Below, piece after piece: positions 35,863-43,936 of a stretch of DNA of 64,000 nucleotides. Within the stretch, counting starts at the first letter, position 1. Each line of letters begins with the position of its first letter. The DNA is from Paenibacillus sp. JZ16 (GTDB lineage: Bacteria; Bacillota; Bacilli; Paenibacillales; Paenibacillaceae). Made by a program: the position numbers and the translations under genes. The stretch is from the NCBI RefSeq assembly GCF_015326965.1, contig NZ_CP017659.1:4592001-4656000 (forward strand). Reading direction: 5' to 3'. The notes under the pieces are model-generated. The model was not told the DNA's origin. It searched no databases and worked only from the letters and a program-made list of their open reading frames with translations.

Positions 35863-38078
35863 GTGCGAACCCTTTTTCCAGGCTGGCCCCGTTCATTCAG
35901 GAGTTTATCTATAAAAAAAGATGGGATACGCTTCGCGAAGCGCAGGTGGAAGCCTGCCGGGTCCTGTTCGACACGTCCAATCATCTGCTGATCGCTTCCG
36001 GCACGGCATCGGGCAAGACCGAAGCCGCGTTCTTCCCGGCGCTGACGGAGCTGTACAACGTGCCTTCCAGCTCAGTAGGGATCCTGTATATCGGCCCGCT
36101 TAAGGCGCTGATCAACGATCAGTTTGAGCGCATCTCCGATCTGTTGAAGGAGGGCCAGGTGCCGGTATGGCATTGGCATGGCGATGTGTCCCAAGCCGAG
36201 AAAACGAAGCTGATGCAGAAGCCGTCGGGCGTGCTGCAGATTACGCCGGAATCGCTTGAAGGGCTGCTCATGAACCGGCCGAACGCCATCCCGGCGCTGT
36301 TCCAGGATTTGCGGTATGTCATCATTGACGAGGTGCATGCCTTTATGGGAGCGGATCGGGGCATTCAGGTGCTGAGCCAGCTGACCCGGATCGAGCGGAT
36401 GGCTTCCTGTTCCCCTCGCCGCATCGGGCTGTCGGCTACGCTTAGCGATTACGAGACCGCTGCCGGCTGGCTGGGCGCAGGCACGAAGAACGCGGTCGAG
36501 GTTGTCTCGCCGCAAGGGGGGCGGAAGCTGCGGCTGTCGGTCGAGCATTTCTCCTTCCCCGATGCGCGGGATGAGAAGCAGGCGGAGCAGCTGGAGCTTG
36601 CCCGTAAAGCCTATTACGATTTCGTATACGACAACACGCATCTGAAAAAAGCGCTGGTCTTCACCAACAGCCGCTCGGATGCCGAGCTGACCACGCTCGA
36701 GCTGCGCCGGATTGCGGCCAAGCGCGAGCAGCGGGACGTCTTCCATGTGCACCATGGAAGCATCTCGGCGATGCTGCGCGAGGAAGCCGAGGCTGCGCTC
36801 CGTGAAGGTCCGGGGCCGGCGGTTGCAGCGGCCACCCTGACGCTGGAGCTCGGCATCGATCTCGGCGAGCTGGAGCGGGTGATTCAGCTGGGCGCGCCGT
36901 ACAGCTGCTCCAGCTTCGTTCAGCGGCTCGGCCGCTCCGGCCGGCGCGGGGATCAGGCCTCCGAGATGATGTTCCTCTGTCCGGAGGACGAGGATGAGGA
37001 GGCCATGCTGCCTGCGCGCATGCCATGGATGCTGCTCCGGGCCATTGCAGTCATCGAGCTGTATATTCGCGAGAAGTGGGTCGAACCGCTGGCCCTGCGG
37101 AAGAAGCCGGTGGGCGTGCTCTATCATCAAACGATGAGCACGCTTAAGAGCATGGGTGAAGCCGAGCCGCCGGATCTGGCGAGAGCAGTGCTGTCTCTCC
37201 CGGCTTTCCGCGGCATTGAGCCGGAGGAATACAAGGAGTTCTTGCAGTATTTGCTGCAGACGGACCATATCCAGCGTACGGAGGAAGGAAGCTTGATCAT
37301 CGGCCTTGGCGGGGAGAAAATCGTGAACAACTACCGCTTCTACGCGGTGTTTAAGGACGATGAAGAGCATGTCGTATATAACGGGTCCGAAGAAATCGGA
37401 TCGATTACGACCGTGCCGCCGCCGGGCTACTGCTTCTCGCTCGCGGGCAAGCTGTGGAAGGTGGAGGAAGTCGATACGAAGCATAAGGCCCTGTATGTAA
37501 AGTCGGCCAAAGGCAAGGTCGATACCTTATGGCTTGGCGCAGGCGGCGATGTGCATACTCGCGTGGTGCAGAAGATGCGGGAGGTGCTGGCGGACAGCGC
37601 CATTTATCCGTATCTGGCGCCGGGCGCGGTGAATCGTCTGGAACGGGCTCGTCGTCTCGCCCGGGAAAGCGGACTGCTGAAGCAGGTGGTCCTACCGGCG
37701 GGCGGCGACTCCCTGTTCATCCTGCCTTGGGCGGGCAGCAAGCAGTTCCGCACGCTGGAACGACTGCTGAAGCATAATCTGTCGGAACGGCTGGCGCTTC
37801 GCTCTATCGTGCCGATGGAGCCATATTATATGGTGGTCGCGGGTAAGGTCGATAATAAGACGCTGATGGAGGAAATCAAGCAGGAACTGATGGATTGCGA
37901 GGACGCAAGCGCACTCCTGGATCCGGACGAAGCGCCGTATCTCGGCAAATATGACGAGTTCGTCCCGCCGAAGCTCGTTCGCACCGCTTTTGCCGCCGAC
38001 GGACTGGATCTGGAGGGATTGGCTGATGTGCTGGGGATGGCACATGGAGCAGCGGGAAGGGGAGCTATGGATGTGTGA
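35859..38078 (+). CDS. BrxHI/Lhr-like superfamily 2 DEAD/DEAH-box helicase
   Basis: A 739-residue helicase. Motif I is ASGTASGKTE (residues 46-55), motif II DEVH (157-160), motif III SAT in GLSATLSD (about 191-197), and motif VI QRLGRSGRRGD (355-365). The VFHVHHGSISAMLREEAEAALREG stretch is typical of Lhr/BrxHI-type enzymes. The C-terminal 350 residues carry a winged-helix and beta-rich accessory region, shorter than in full-length Lhr. It starts at the ATGA overlap with the ATPase gene. Its stop lies 8 nt inside the following phosphotransferase gene. It presumably translocates on DNA during the system's response. Confidence 0.88.
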   Translation: MSANPFSRLAPFIQEFIYKKRWDTLREAQVEACRVLFDTSNHLLIASGTASGKTEAAFFPALTELYNVPSSSVGILYIGPLKALINDQFERISDLLKEGQVPVWHWHGDVSQAEKTKLMQKPSGVLQITPESLEGLLMNRPNAIPALFQDLRYVIIDEVHAFMGADRGIQVLSQLTRIERMASCSPRRIGLSATLSDYETAAGWLGAGTKNAVEVVSPQGGRKLRLSVEHFSFPDARDEKQAEQLELARKAYYDFVYDNTHLKKALVFTNSRSDAELTTLELRRIAAKREQRDVFHVHHGSISAMLREEAEAALREGPGPAVAAATLTLELGIDLGELERVIQLGAPYSCSSFVQRLGRSGRRGDQASEMMFLCPEDEDEEAMLPARMPWMLLRAIAVIELYIREKWVEPLALRKKPVGVLYHQTMSTLKSMGEAEPPDLARAVLSLPAFRGIEPEEYKEFLQYLLQTDHIQRTEEGSLIIGLGGEKIVNNYRFYAVFKDDEEHVVYNGSEEIGSITTVPPPGYCFSLAGKLWKVEEVDTKHKALYVKSAKGKVDTLWLGAGGDVHTRVVQKMREVLADSAIYPYLAPGAVNRLERARRLARESGLLKQVVLPAGGDSLFILPWAGSKQFRTLERLLKHNLSERLALRSIVPMEPYYMVVAGKVDNKTLMEEIKQELMDCEDASALLDPDEAPYLGKYDEFVPPKLVRTAFAADGLDLEGLADVLGMAHGAAGRGAMDV

Positions 38079-38883
38079 CAAGGAAGAAATACTTCCTTAT
38101 GGCAATGTGAACGAAGTCGTACGTATCGGTAATAACGTTCATCGTACTACTGAATGGAGTTCTTTCGTGCATGACTTGCTTCGACACTTGGATAAGCAGG
38201 GGTTTGAAGGCGCCCCCAAGTTCATAGGCATTGATCATAGCGGTCGCGAGATCTTGTCCTACATTCCTGGCGAAGTGCCGGGAAACCAATATCCTGATTT
38301 TAAACCCTATATATGGTCGGATCATGCCCTTATCCAGAGTGCTGTGTTGTTACGGCGTTATCATGACGCCGTACAGGACTTTGCCGCAGCTTCAATCCAA
38401 CCGGAGGTTGCACATAACTCTCAGGCTTCGGGGGAATGGGACGAAGAAGTGGTCTGTCACAATGATGCCGCGCCATACAATATCGTGTTTCAAGACGAGG
38501 TGCCGGTTGCACTGATTGATTTTGATCTGGCTGCGCCAGGTCCAAGAATCTGGGACGTCGTTTATATGCTGTACACCTCAGTCCCGCTGGCAAGCTTTGC
38601 AATAGATTACACTACGGGGACATCGATACCTTATCAATCGGAATTACATGCTGCGGATCGCACGCAGAGAGTATCGCTGTTCTTTAAGTCCTATGGCATA
38701 TCACCGCCTCCCAACTTGAAAGAATGGACTATTAGACGCATCAAGGCATTATGCGATACACTTACAACCGGTGCGGCACAAGGCAACAAGGCTTATCAGA
38801 ACATGATCGATGACGGGCATGTGGCCCATTACGAACGAGAGATTCAATTTCTGCAGGCACACTTTGAAGAGTGGTACCGATGA
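38071..38883 (+). CDS. Aminoglycoside phosphotransferase-family kinase
   Basis: A 270-residue protein-kinase-like small-molecule kinase (APH/choline kinase fold). The catalytic loop is VCHNDAAPYNIVF and the metal-binding segment ALIDFDLAAPGPRIWDV. A nucleotide-binding N-lobe is poorly conserved. The start ATG at 38071 overlaps the helicase stop by 8 nt and has AAGGGGAGC upstream. It may thus be translated from the same transcript, although its function is not obviously related to the TerB/ATPase/helicase trio. The substrate is unknown; antibiotic inactivation is only one possibility. Confidence 0.85.
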   Translation: MCDKEEILPYGNVNEVVRIGNNVHRTTEWSSFVHDLLRHLDKQGFEGAPKFIGIDHSGREILSYIPGEVPGNQYPDFKPYIWSDHALIQSAVLLRRYHDAVQDFAAASIQPEVAHNSQASGEWDEEVVCHNDAAPYNIVFQDEVPVALIDFDLAAPGPRIWDVVYMLYTSVPLASFAIDYTTGTSIPYQSELHAADRTQRVSLFFKSYGISPPPNLKEWTIRRIKALCDTLTTGAAQGNKAYQNMIDDGHVAHYEREIQFLQAHFEEWYR

Positions 38884-39019
38884 AGGGTACCGATTTGAAG
38901 AGTGTCTGCTTTTTTTCATATCTATCCCCCAGGGGTCGCTGAGCATAATCGAAAAAAATATTTGTAACCCCTTCCAAAAAAACATTGTGTTCACCTCGCG
39001 TATGTGGTAACTTATGTAC

Positions 39020-39035
39020 ATAAAAACGTTTTTAT
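39020..39035 (+). promoter_or_regulatory. LacI-type operator 1
   Basis: The perfect 16-bp palindrome ATAAAAACGTTTTTAT lies 25 bp upstream of the LacI-family gene. The same 16 bases occur at 40154-40169. Confidence 0.75.
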
Positions 39036-39060
39036 CGCAAAGGAAGAATGGAATGGTTAT

Positions 39061-40080
39061 ATGGGTAAAGTAACAATCAAGGATGTGGCAAGAGAAGCCG
39101 GCGTCTCCATTTCTACGGTTTCGAATGCATTGAACGATGTAGATGTATTGAACCCGGAGACCAAATCCCATGTGCTGAAGGTGGCGGAGCGACTCAATTA
39201 TGTGCCTAACCTGAACGGAAAGCTGTTGAAGTCGGGGAAGACCAAGATGCTGGGCTTCTTTACGACAAGCGTGTCAGGGCCTTACTTCTACACATTGGTG
39301 GAGTCGATGTCACGTGAATGTGACCGTCTGGGTTATGGATTGAACGTATTCGTGACGAAGGATAAGCAGATAATCATGAGCAATATTATGGGCGGCCGGG
39401 TGGATGGCGTCATTATCTTTGAAGAGCTGAAGATCGACGATAGAGACATCGCCGCTATGGAGAAGGACAAGATTAAGGCCGTTTTTCTGGATCGCGAGGT
39501 TCAGAGTGAGACGATGGGCAGCATCATATTCGACTCTTACGTGGCCGGTTATGAAGCAACCAAGTACCTGATCAGCCTGGGACATAAGAAGATTGCCTAC
39601 ATCTCCGGCGTGGATACGATGTTTGACAGCGTGCAGCGGAAAGAAGGATATCTGGCCGCGCTTCGGGAGTGCCAGTTCCCGATCGACGGAGACTACATCC
39701 TGCAAGGCTATTTTGAGGAAGAGGGTTCCTATAACGCCGTCAAATCGTTTCTTCACTTACACCCTGGCAAAGTGCCGGACGCGTTTCTTGCCGGTAATGA
39801 CGTGAGTGCCATCGGCTGCATTCGGGCGTTGAAGTCCCATGGATACGAGGTTCCGCAGGACGTCAGCGTCGTAGGATTCGATGATATCGATATCGCGCAG
39901 TATTTTACGCCGCCTTTATCGACCGTACGCAATCAGATTGCCAGACAGGGGATTCTGGTCGTGGACCATCTGGTGCGCATGATTCAGAAGAAAGAGAAGG
40001 GCAAGATTCAGAAGCTTCCGGGAGAGCTGGTCGTTCGCGGCTCCAGTCATGTGAAGATGAATCGGAATGAATCGGGTTAA
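39061..40080 (+). CDS. LacI-family transcriptional regulator
   Basis: A 339-residue repressor. The N-terminal helix-turn-helix reads VTIKDVAREAGVSISTVSNALND, and the hinge-region helix is NGKLLKSGKTKMLGFF. A periplasmic-binding-protein-like sugar-sensing domain follows, with GGRVDGVIIFEEL, DAFLAGNDVSAIGCIRAL and DVSVVGFDDIDIAQYFTPPLSTV. The ATG at 39061 gives the canonical start; no strong ribosome-binding site is visible. It stands directly before a sugar ABC transporter/GH30 cluster. Identical operators precede both, so it is autoregulated and controls that cluster. Confidence 0.93.
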   Translation: MGKVTIKDVAREAGVSISTVSNALNDVDVLNPETKSHVLKVAERLNYVPNLNGKLLKSGKTKMLGFFTTSVSGPYFYTLVESMSRECDRLGYGLNVFVTKDKQIIMSNIMGGRVDGVIIFEELKIDDRDIAAMEKDKIKAVFLDREVQSETMGSIIFDSYVAGYEATKYLISLGHKKIAYISGVDTMFDSVQRKEGYLAALRECQFPIDGDYILQGYFEEEGSYNAVKSFLHLHPGKVPDAFLAGNDVSAIGCIRALKSHGYEVPQDVSVVGFDDIDIAQYFTPPLSTVRNQIARQGILVVDHLVRMIQKKEKGKIQKLPGELVVRGSSHVKMNRNESG

Positions 40081-40153
40081 GCGAAGAGACGAGACTTACC
40101 AAGTCGCTTTTTTTAAAATGATTCAATAAAATCAGGGTGTTTTTTTGCCGAAA

Positions 40154-40169
40154 ATAAAAACGTTTTTAT
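40154..40169 (+). promoter_or_regulatory. LacI-type operator 2
   Basis: ATAAAAACGTTTTTAT, identical to the site before the lacI-type gene, lies 30 bp upstream of the first permease gene. Confidence 0.75.
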
Positions 40170-40199
40170 GGCGGTTTTGTATCAAAGGAGGCTAAGCAG

Positions 40200-41189
40200 G
40201 TGAGCAAAACAACTGCAGTTCAGTCAACCGGCACGGGAGCGGTTCGACCTACCGGGAAAAAGCCGATGGGGCAGAGGATCAAGGAATTCTTTATGGATTA
40301 CAAGCGGCAATGGGAGCTTCAATCGATGATCATTCCCGGCGTCATCTTCATGTTCATCTTCTGCTACATACCGATTTACGGTTTGACGATTGCGTTTAAA
40401 AATTACACCGTTATCGATACGCTGGATTCCGCGCCGTGGGTGGGCTTGGATAACTTCAAAATTATTTTGTCGGACAAGTATTTTTGGGATTCCGTCGTCA
40501 ACACGCTGGGCATCAGCTTCTTGAAATTGGCGATCGGCTTTGTCATTCCGATCATTCTGGCCATCATGATTTACGAGGTGGGCATGGGGCGCTTCAAAAA
40601 AATCGTCCAAACCGTCTCCTACCTGCCCCACTTCTTGTCCTGGATCGTATTGGGTGGCATGCTCATTACTTGGTTCTCGACATCCGGCCTGTTCAACGAG
40701 ATATTGCTTGCTTTGGGGCTGATCTCGCAGCCGCAAAACATTTTGCTTGATCCAAGCAAGTATTGGTGGATCGCAACGCTGTCGGATATTTGGAAAGAGG
40801 CCGGCTGGGGAACGATTCTGTATCTGGCGATTATGGCCAAGATCGATCCTACCTACTACGAGGCTGCAAGAATCGACGGGGCCAGCCGACTAAGACAGAT
40901 CTGGAACATTACCTTACCGAACATGAAGATGATTATCAGCTTGAATCTGATCCTGACTGTAAGCGGTTTATTGGGATCGAATCTGGATCAAACTTTGGTG
41001 CTCATGAATTCGCAGAACCGGGAAAAGGCTGAAGTCATTAACTCGTACGTGTACCGGATGGGTATGACGCAGGGAGATTTCTCCTATGCCACAGCCGTTG
41101 GTTTGGGTGTATCCATCATCTCCGTCATTCTGCTCGTTACGGCGAATAAGGTGACCAGTAAATTAAACGATAATCAATCCGTTCTATAG
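40200..41189 (+). CDS. CUT1-family sugar ABC transporter permease (LplB type)
   Basis: A 329-residue permease with about six membrane helices. After a polar head it begins WELQSMIIPGVIFMFIFCYIPIYGLTIAFKNY, typical of LplB/YtgP-like permeases of oligosaccharide importers in Paenibacillus. The ATPase-contact loop is YYEAARIDGASRLRQIW. The GTG start has AAAGGAGG ten bases upstream. It pairs with the next permease; the cluster lacks an ATPase, so a shared MsmX-like ATPase encoded elsewhere is expected. Confidence 0.92.
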   Translation: MSKTTAVQSTGTGAVRPTGKKPMGQRIKEFFMDYKRQWELQSMIIPGVIFMFIFCYIPIYGLTIAFKNYTVIDTLDSAPWVGLDNFKIILSDKYFWDSVVNTLGISFLKLAIGFVIPIILAIMIYEVGMGRFKKIVQTVSYLPHFLSWIVLGGMLITWFSTSGLFNEILLALGLISQPQNILLDPSKYWWIATLSDIWKEAGWGTILYLAIMAKIDPTYYEAARIDGASRLRQIWNITLPNMKMIISLNLILTVSGLLGSNLDQTLVLMNSQNREKAEVINSYVYRMGMTQGDFSYATAVGLGVSIISVILLVTANKVTSKLNDNQSVL

Positions 41190-41212
41190 GTCATGCAGAA
41201 GGGGGTATAACG

Positions 41213-42097
41213 GTGAATTTCAAAGCAGCAAAAGGGGATCTCGACAGCCGGATCTTTGATACGATCAACATCATTTTACTGGTTACGTTTACGATCATCA
41301 TCGTCGTTCCGTTATGGAACGTCGTCGTCTCATCCTTCAGCTCGGGCAGATCCCTTGCCGAGGGCGGGTTCATCTTCTGGCCTACCGAATTCTCGCTTGA
41401 GAATTATCAGGCCGTGTTCAGGGATGCGAATATATGGAACGCCTTCTTCATCTCGGTGGCCAAAACCGTGATCGGGGTTATCACGCACGTGTTCTTCTGT
41501 GCCATGGTGGGTTACGGCTTGAGCAAAAAATACGTACGCGGTCGCAAGTTCTACGTGGCGATGGGCGTCGTCACCATGTTTTTCTCGGGCGGCATGATTC
41601 CGACGTACTTGTTGATCAAAGACTTGGGGCTGTTAAACAGCTTCTGGGTTTATATTATCCCAGCCCTGTTAAGCTTTTACGACGTCATCATTCTGATGAA
41701 TTTCTTCCGCAACGTGCCGGATTCGCTGGAAGAGTCGGCGAAGATCGACGGCGGGGGGGACTGGAGGATTTTCCTGAGCATCTTCATTCCGCTTTCGATG
41801 CCGGCTATGGCGACGATAGCCCTGTTTAACGGGGTGGGGCAGTGGAATGATTTTATGACCACCAAATTGTATATCACTGATCAGTCGCTGTATCCGTTAC
41901 AGATGATGCTGTATGAGATTATTGTGCAGTCCCAGACCCAATCGATGCAAAATATCGGTTCGGTCGCGATTCAGACAACGACCAAAGGGGTCCAACTAGC
42001 AACAATTGTCGTGACGACGCTGCCGATTGTTGTGATGTATCCAATATTACAGAAATATTTTATCTCCGGCATGATGCTCGGAGCTGTTAAAGAGTAG
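41213..42097 (+). CDS. CUT1-family sugar ABC transporter permease (YtcP type)
   Basis: A 294-residue permease, partner of the preceding gene product. Helix 1 lies at about residues 15-40, the contact loop reads SLEESAKIDGGGDWRIF, and the C-terminus is PILQKYFISGMMLGAVKE, characteristic of the YtcP/LplC group. It has a GTG start with AGAAGGGGGTA upstream and a 23-bp gap after the first permease. Confidence 0.92.
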   Translation: MNFKAAKGDLDSRIFDTINIILLVTFTIIIVVPLWNVVVSSFSSGRSLAEGGFIFWPTEFSLENYQAVFRDANIWNAFFISVAKTVIGVITHVFFCAMVGYGLSKKYVRGRKFYVAMGVVTMFFSGGMIPTYLLIKDLGLLNSFWVYIIPALLSFYDVIILMNFFRNVPDSLEESAKIDGGGDWRIFLSIFIPLSMPAMATIALFNGVGQWNDFMTTKLYITDQSLYPLQMMLYEIIVQSQTQSMQNIGSVAIQTTTKGVQLATIVVTTLPIVVMYPILQKYFISGMMLGAVKE

Positions 42098-42146
42098 AGA
42101 AACTGCTCTTTAAAGGGGTGGAACAGAAGCAAGTCAGGGTCTGGTA

Positions 42147-42160
42147 AGTAAGCGCTTTTA
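42147..42160 (+). promoter_or_regulatory. Putative cre (catabolite-repression) site
   Basis: AGTAAGCGCTTTTA matches 11 of 14 positions of the TGAAAGCGCTTTCA-type cre site. It lies 20 bp before the solute-binding-protein gene. CcpA control of a sugar-uptake gene would be sensible, but one site alone is weak evidence. Confidence 0.4.
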
Positions 42161-42180
42161 TTAAAAGGGAGGGTTACAGG

Positions 42181-43824
42181 ATGTTGATGAACAAAGCATT
42201 TGGCAAGAAAGGACTTACGCTGATTACGGCATTGATGGCGGTTGTGCTGGTTGTGAGCGGCTGCGGCGGGTCTGGCGGGAATTCCGGCTCCAAGAAGGAA
42301 AATTGGGTTTCGATCGAGGATCGTTATACACCGAATGCCGAGACGCCGGCTTGGCAGCTGGATAAAAAAGAAGAGACAACGGAGCTTACGTGGTACGTGA
42401 ATGCGGATTGGTGGAATACGGATTTTGGCAAGGACGTTGTAACTAAAAAGATTAAGGAAGACCTGAACATCAACATCAAATTTATCACGGGTGACGACAC
42501 CAAGCTGAATACGTTTTTTGCCGGCGGGGACATGCCGGATCTGATTACGACGTTTGACTCCAATTCTCCGGTTGTGCAGAAGGCGGCGACATGGGCGCTG
42601 CCGCTGAACGATCTGGCCGAGAAATACGACCCTTACTTCAATAAAGTAGCGGCGCAGGATACCCTCAACTGGTTCCAATTGAAGGATGGCAAGACGTACG
42701 GATATCCGAACTACTCCAATACCCAGGAGGATTATGACAGCGGTAACATTCCGGCCAAAACGGCATTTATCATCCGCAAGGATGTTTACGAAGCGTTAGG
42801 TAAGCCTGCTATGGGAACGCCGGAAGAATTCCGGACCGTTCTTGCTGATATCAAGAAGCAATTCCCTGCTCTGATTCCACTTGGATTCAACTCCATCGGC
42901 GAAGGAACGGGCTCGCTTGGCGACGTGCTGCAGGATTTCATCGGCGTACCGCTGGAGGAGAATGGCGGTTTCTATAACCGTAATCTGGATGAAGATTATC
43001 TGACTTGGGTGAAGGCGTTCAATACCGTATATCGGGACGGCGCGATCAGCGATGACAGCTTTGCCGATGACGGAACGGCTTTTGAAGAGAAGGTGAAAGC
43101 GGGCAAATACGCAACGATCATGCTGGACGGCACGCCGCAGCAGGGCGGAAACCTGCAGAGCTTCTACAGCAACAACAAAGGCAAAGAATACATCGCAATT
43201 GACGGACCGCAAAGCACGGCAGGACGCCAGCCGACGTTGAATCAATCCGGTATCACCGGCTGGATGATCAGCTTCATTACGAAAAATAATGCAGATCCTG
43301 CCAAGTCGATTCAGCTCTTCACCTACCTGTTAAGCGAAGAAGGACAAATGCTGATGAATTACGGCATCGAAGGCGAGACCTACCAGGTGAATGCAGATGG
43401 AACGGTGGAGTTCCTCCCTGCCGTAAAGGATCTTCAGATGAACAATCCGGATACCTTCAAAAAGGATTACCGCATGGGCGAATTTATGTTCTTCGGGCAT
43501 GACCGCCATAAAGCGCTGAGCGGGGATGCGTTCCCGGATGCGATCAAGCAAATGCAGGAATGGGGCAAAGGCAAGCTGACGCCGCACTTTATTTTGGAGA
43601 ACATCAACCCGGATCAGGGAACACCGGAAGCACGCTCCCTGACGGCCATCAATACGAAATGGAACTCCACGCTCGTCAGCATGATTCGTTCCAAGGACGA
43701 CGCAGCCTTCGATAGTCTCTTGAACGAATATAAAAAGTTCCTGGACGATAACAACTGGGATAAAATCGTCGAAGTTCGCAACGAAAAGATGAAGGCGAAC
43801 AAAGAGAAGCTGGGGCTGAAATAA
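42181..43824 (+). CDS. Extracellular sugar-binding lipoprotein (LplA/LipO type)
   Basis: A 547-residue solute-binding protein for the two permeases. The lipobox LVVSGC puts the lipidated cysteine at residue 28. The mature part contains TELTWYVNADWWNTDFGKDVVTKKI-like sequence and FFAGGDMPDLI, common to the large binding proteins paired with LplB/YtcP permeases. The ribosome-binding site is GGGAGGGT. The ligand is not readable; the following GH30 enzyme suggests a beta-glucan or related oligosaccharide. Confidence 0.9.
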   Translation: MLMNKAFGKKGLTLITALMAVVLVVSGCGGSGGNSGSKKENWVSIEDRYTPNAETPAWQLDKKEETTELTWYVNADWWNTDFGKDVVTKKIKEDLNINIKFITGDDTKLNTFFAGGDMPDLITTFDSNSPVVQKAATWALPLNDLAEKYDPYFNKVAAQDTLNWFQLKDGKTYGYPNYSNTQEDYDSGNIPAKTAFIIRKDVYEALGKPAMGTPEEFRTVLADIKKQFPALIPLGFNSIGEGTGSLGDVLQDFIGVPLEENGGFYNRNLDEDYLTWVKAFNTVYRDGAISDDSFADDGTAFEEKVKAGKYATIMLDGTPQQGGNLQSFYSNNKGKEYIAIDGPQSTAGRQPTLNQSGITGWMISFITKNNADPAKSIQLFTYLLSEEGQMLMNYGIEGETYQVNADGTVEFLPAVKDLQMNNPDTFKKDYRMGEFMFFGHDRHKALSGDAFPDAIKQMQEWGKGKLTPHFILENINPDQGTPEARSLTAINTKWNSTLVSMIRSKDDAAFDSLLNEYKKFLDDNNWDKIVEVRNEKMKANKEKLGLK

Positions 43825-43840
43825 CTCTAGGGTAATGGTA

Positions 43841-43876
43841 GGGAGGGTCCCCTTCTTGACAGGAGAGGGGCTCTTT
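43841..43876 (+). terminator. Possible attenuating hairpin between binding protein and GH30 genes
   Basis: GAGGGTCCCCTTCT pairs imperfectly with AGGAGAGGGGCTC and is followed by TTT. It could lower GH30 expression relative to the binding protein. Confidence 0.4.
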
Positions 43877-43936
43877 CCAAAGTTATCTTCAGTAGGCCAT
43901 GGATAGGAAGACACAAGAAAGCTGGAGGGAAACAAC

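Noticed and set aside
32457..38078. Complete BREX system
   Set aside because: Only the BrxD-like and BrxHI-like parts are present. No PglX methylase, PglZ phosphatase, BrxA/B/C or PglW/Y genes are found on either side.
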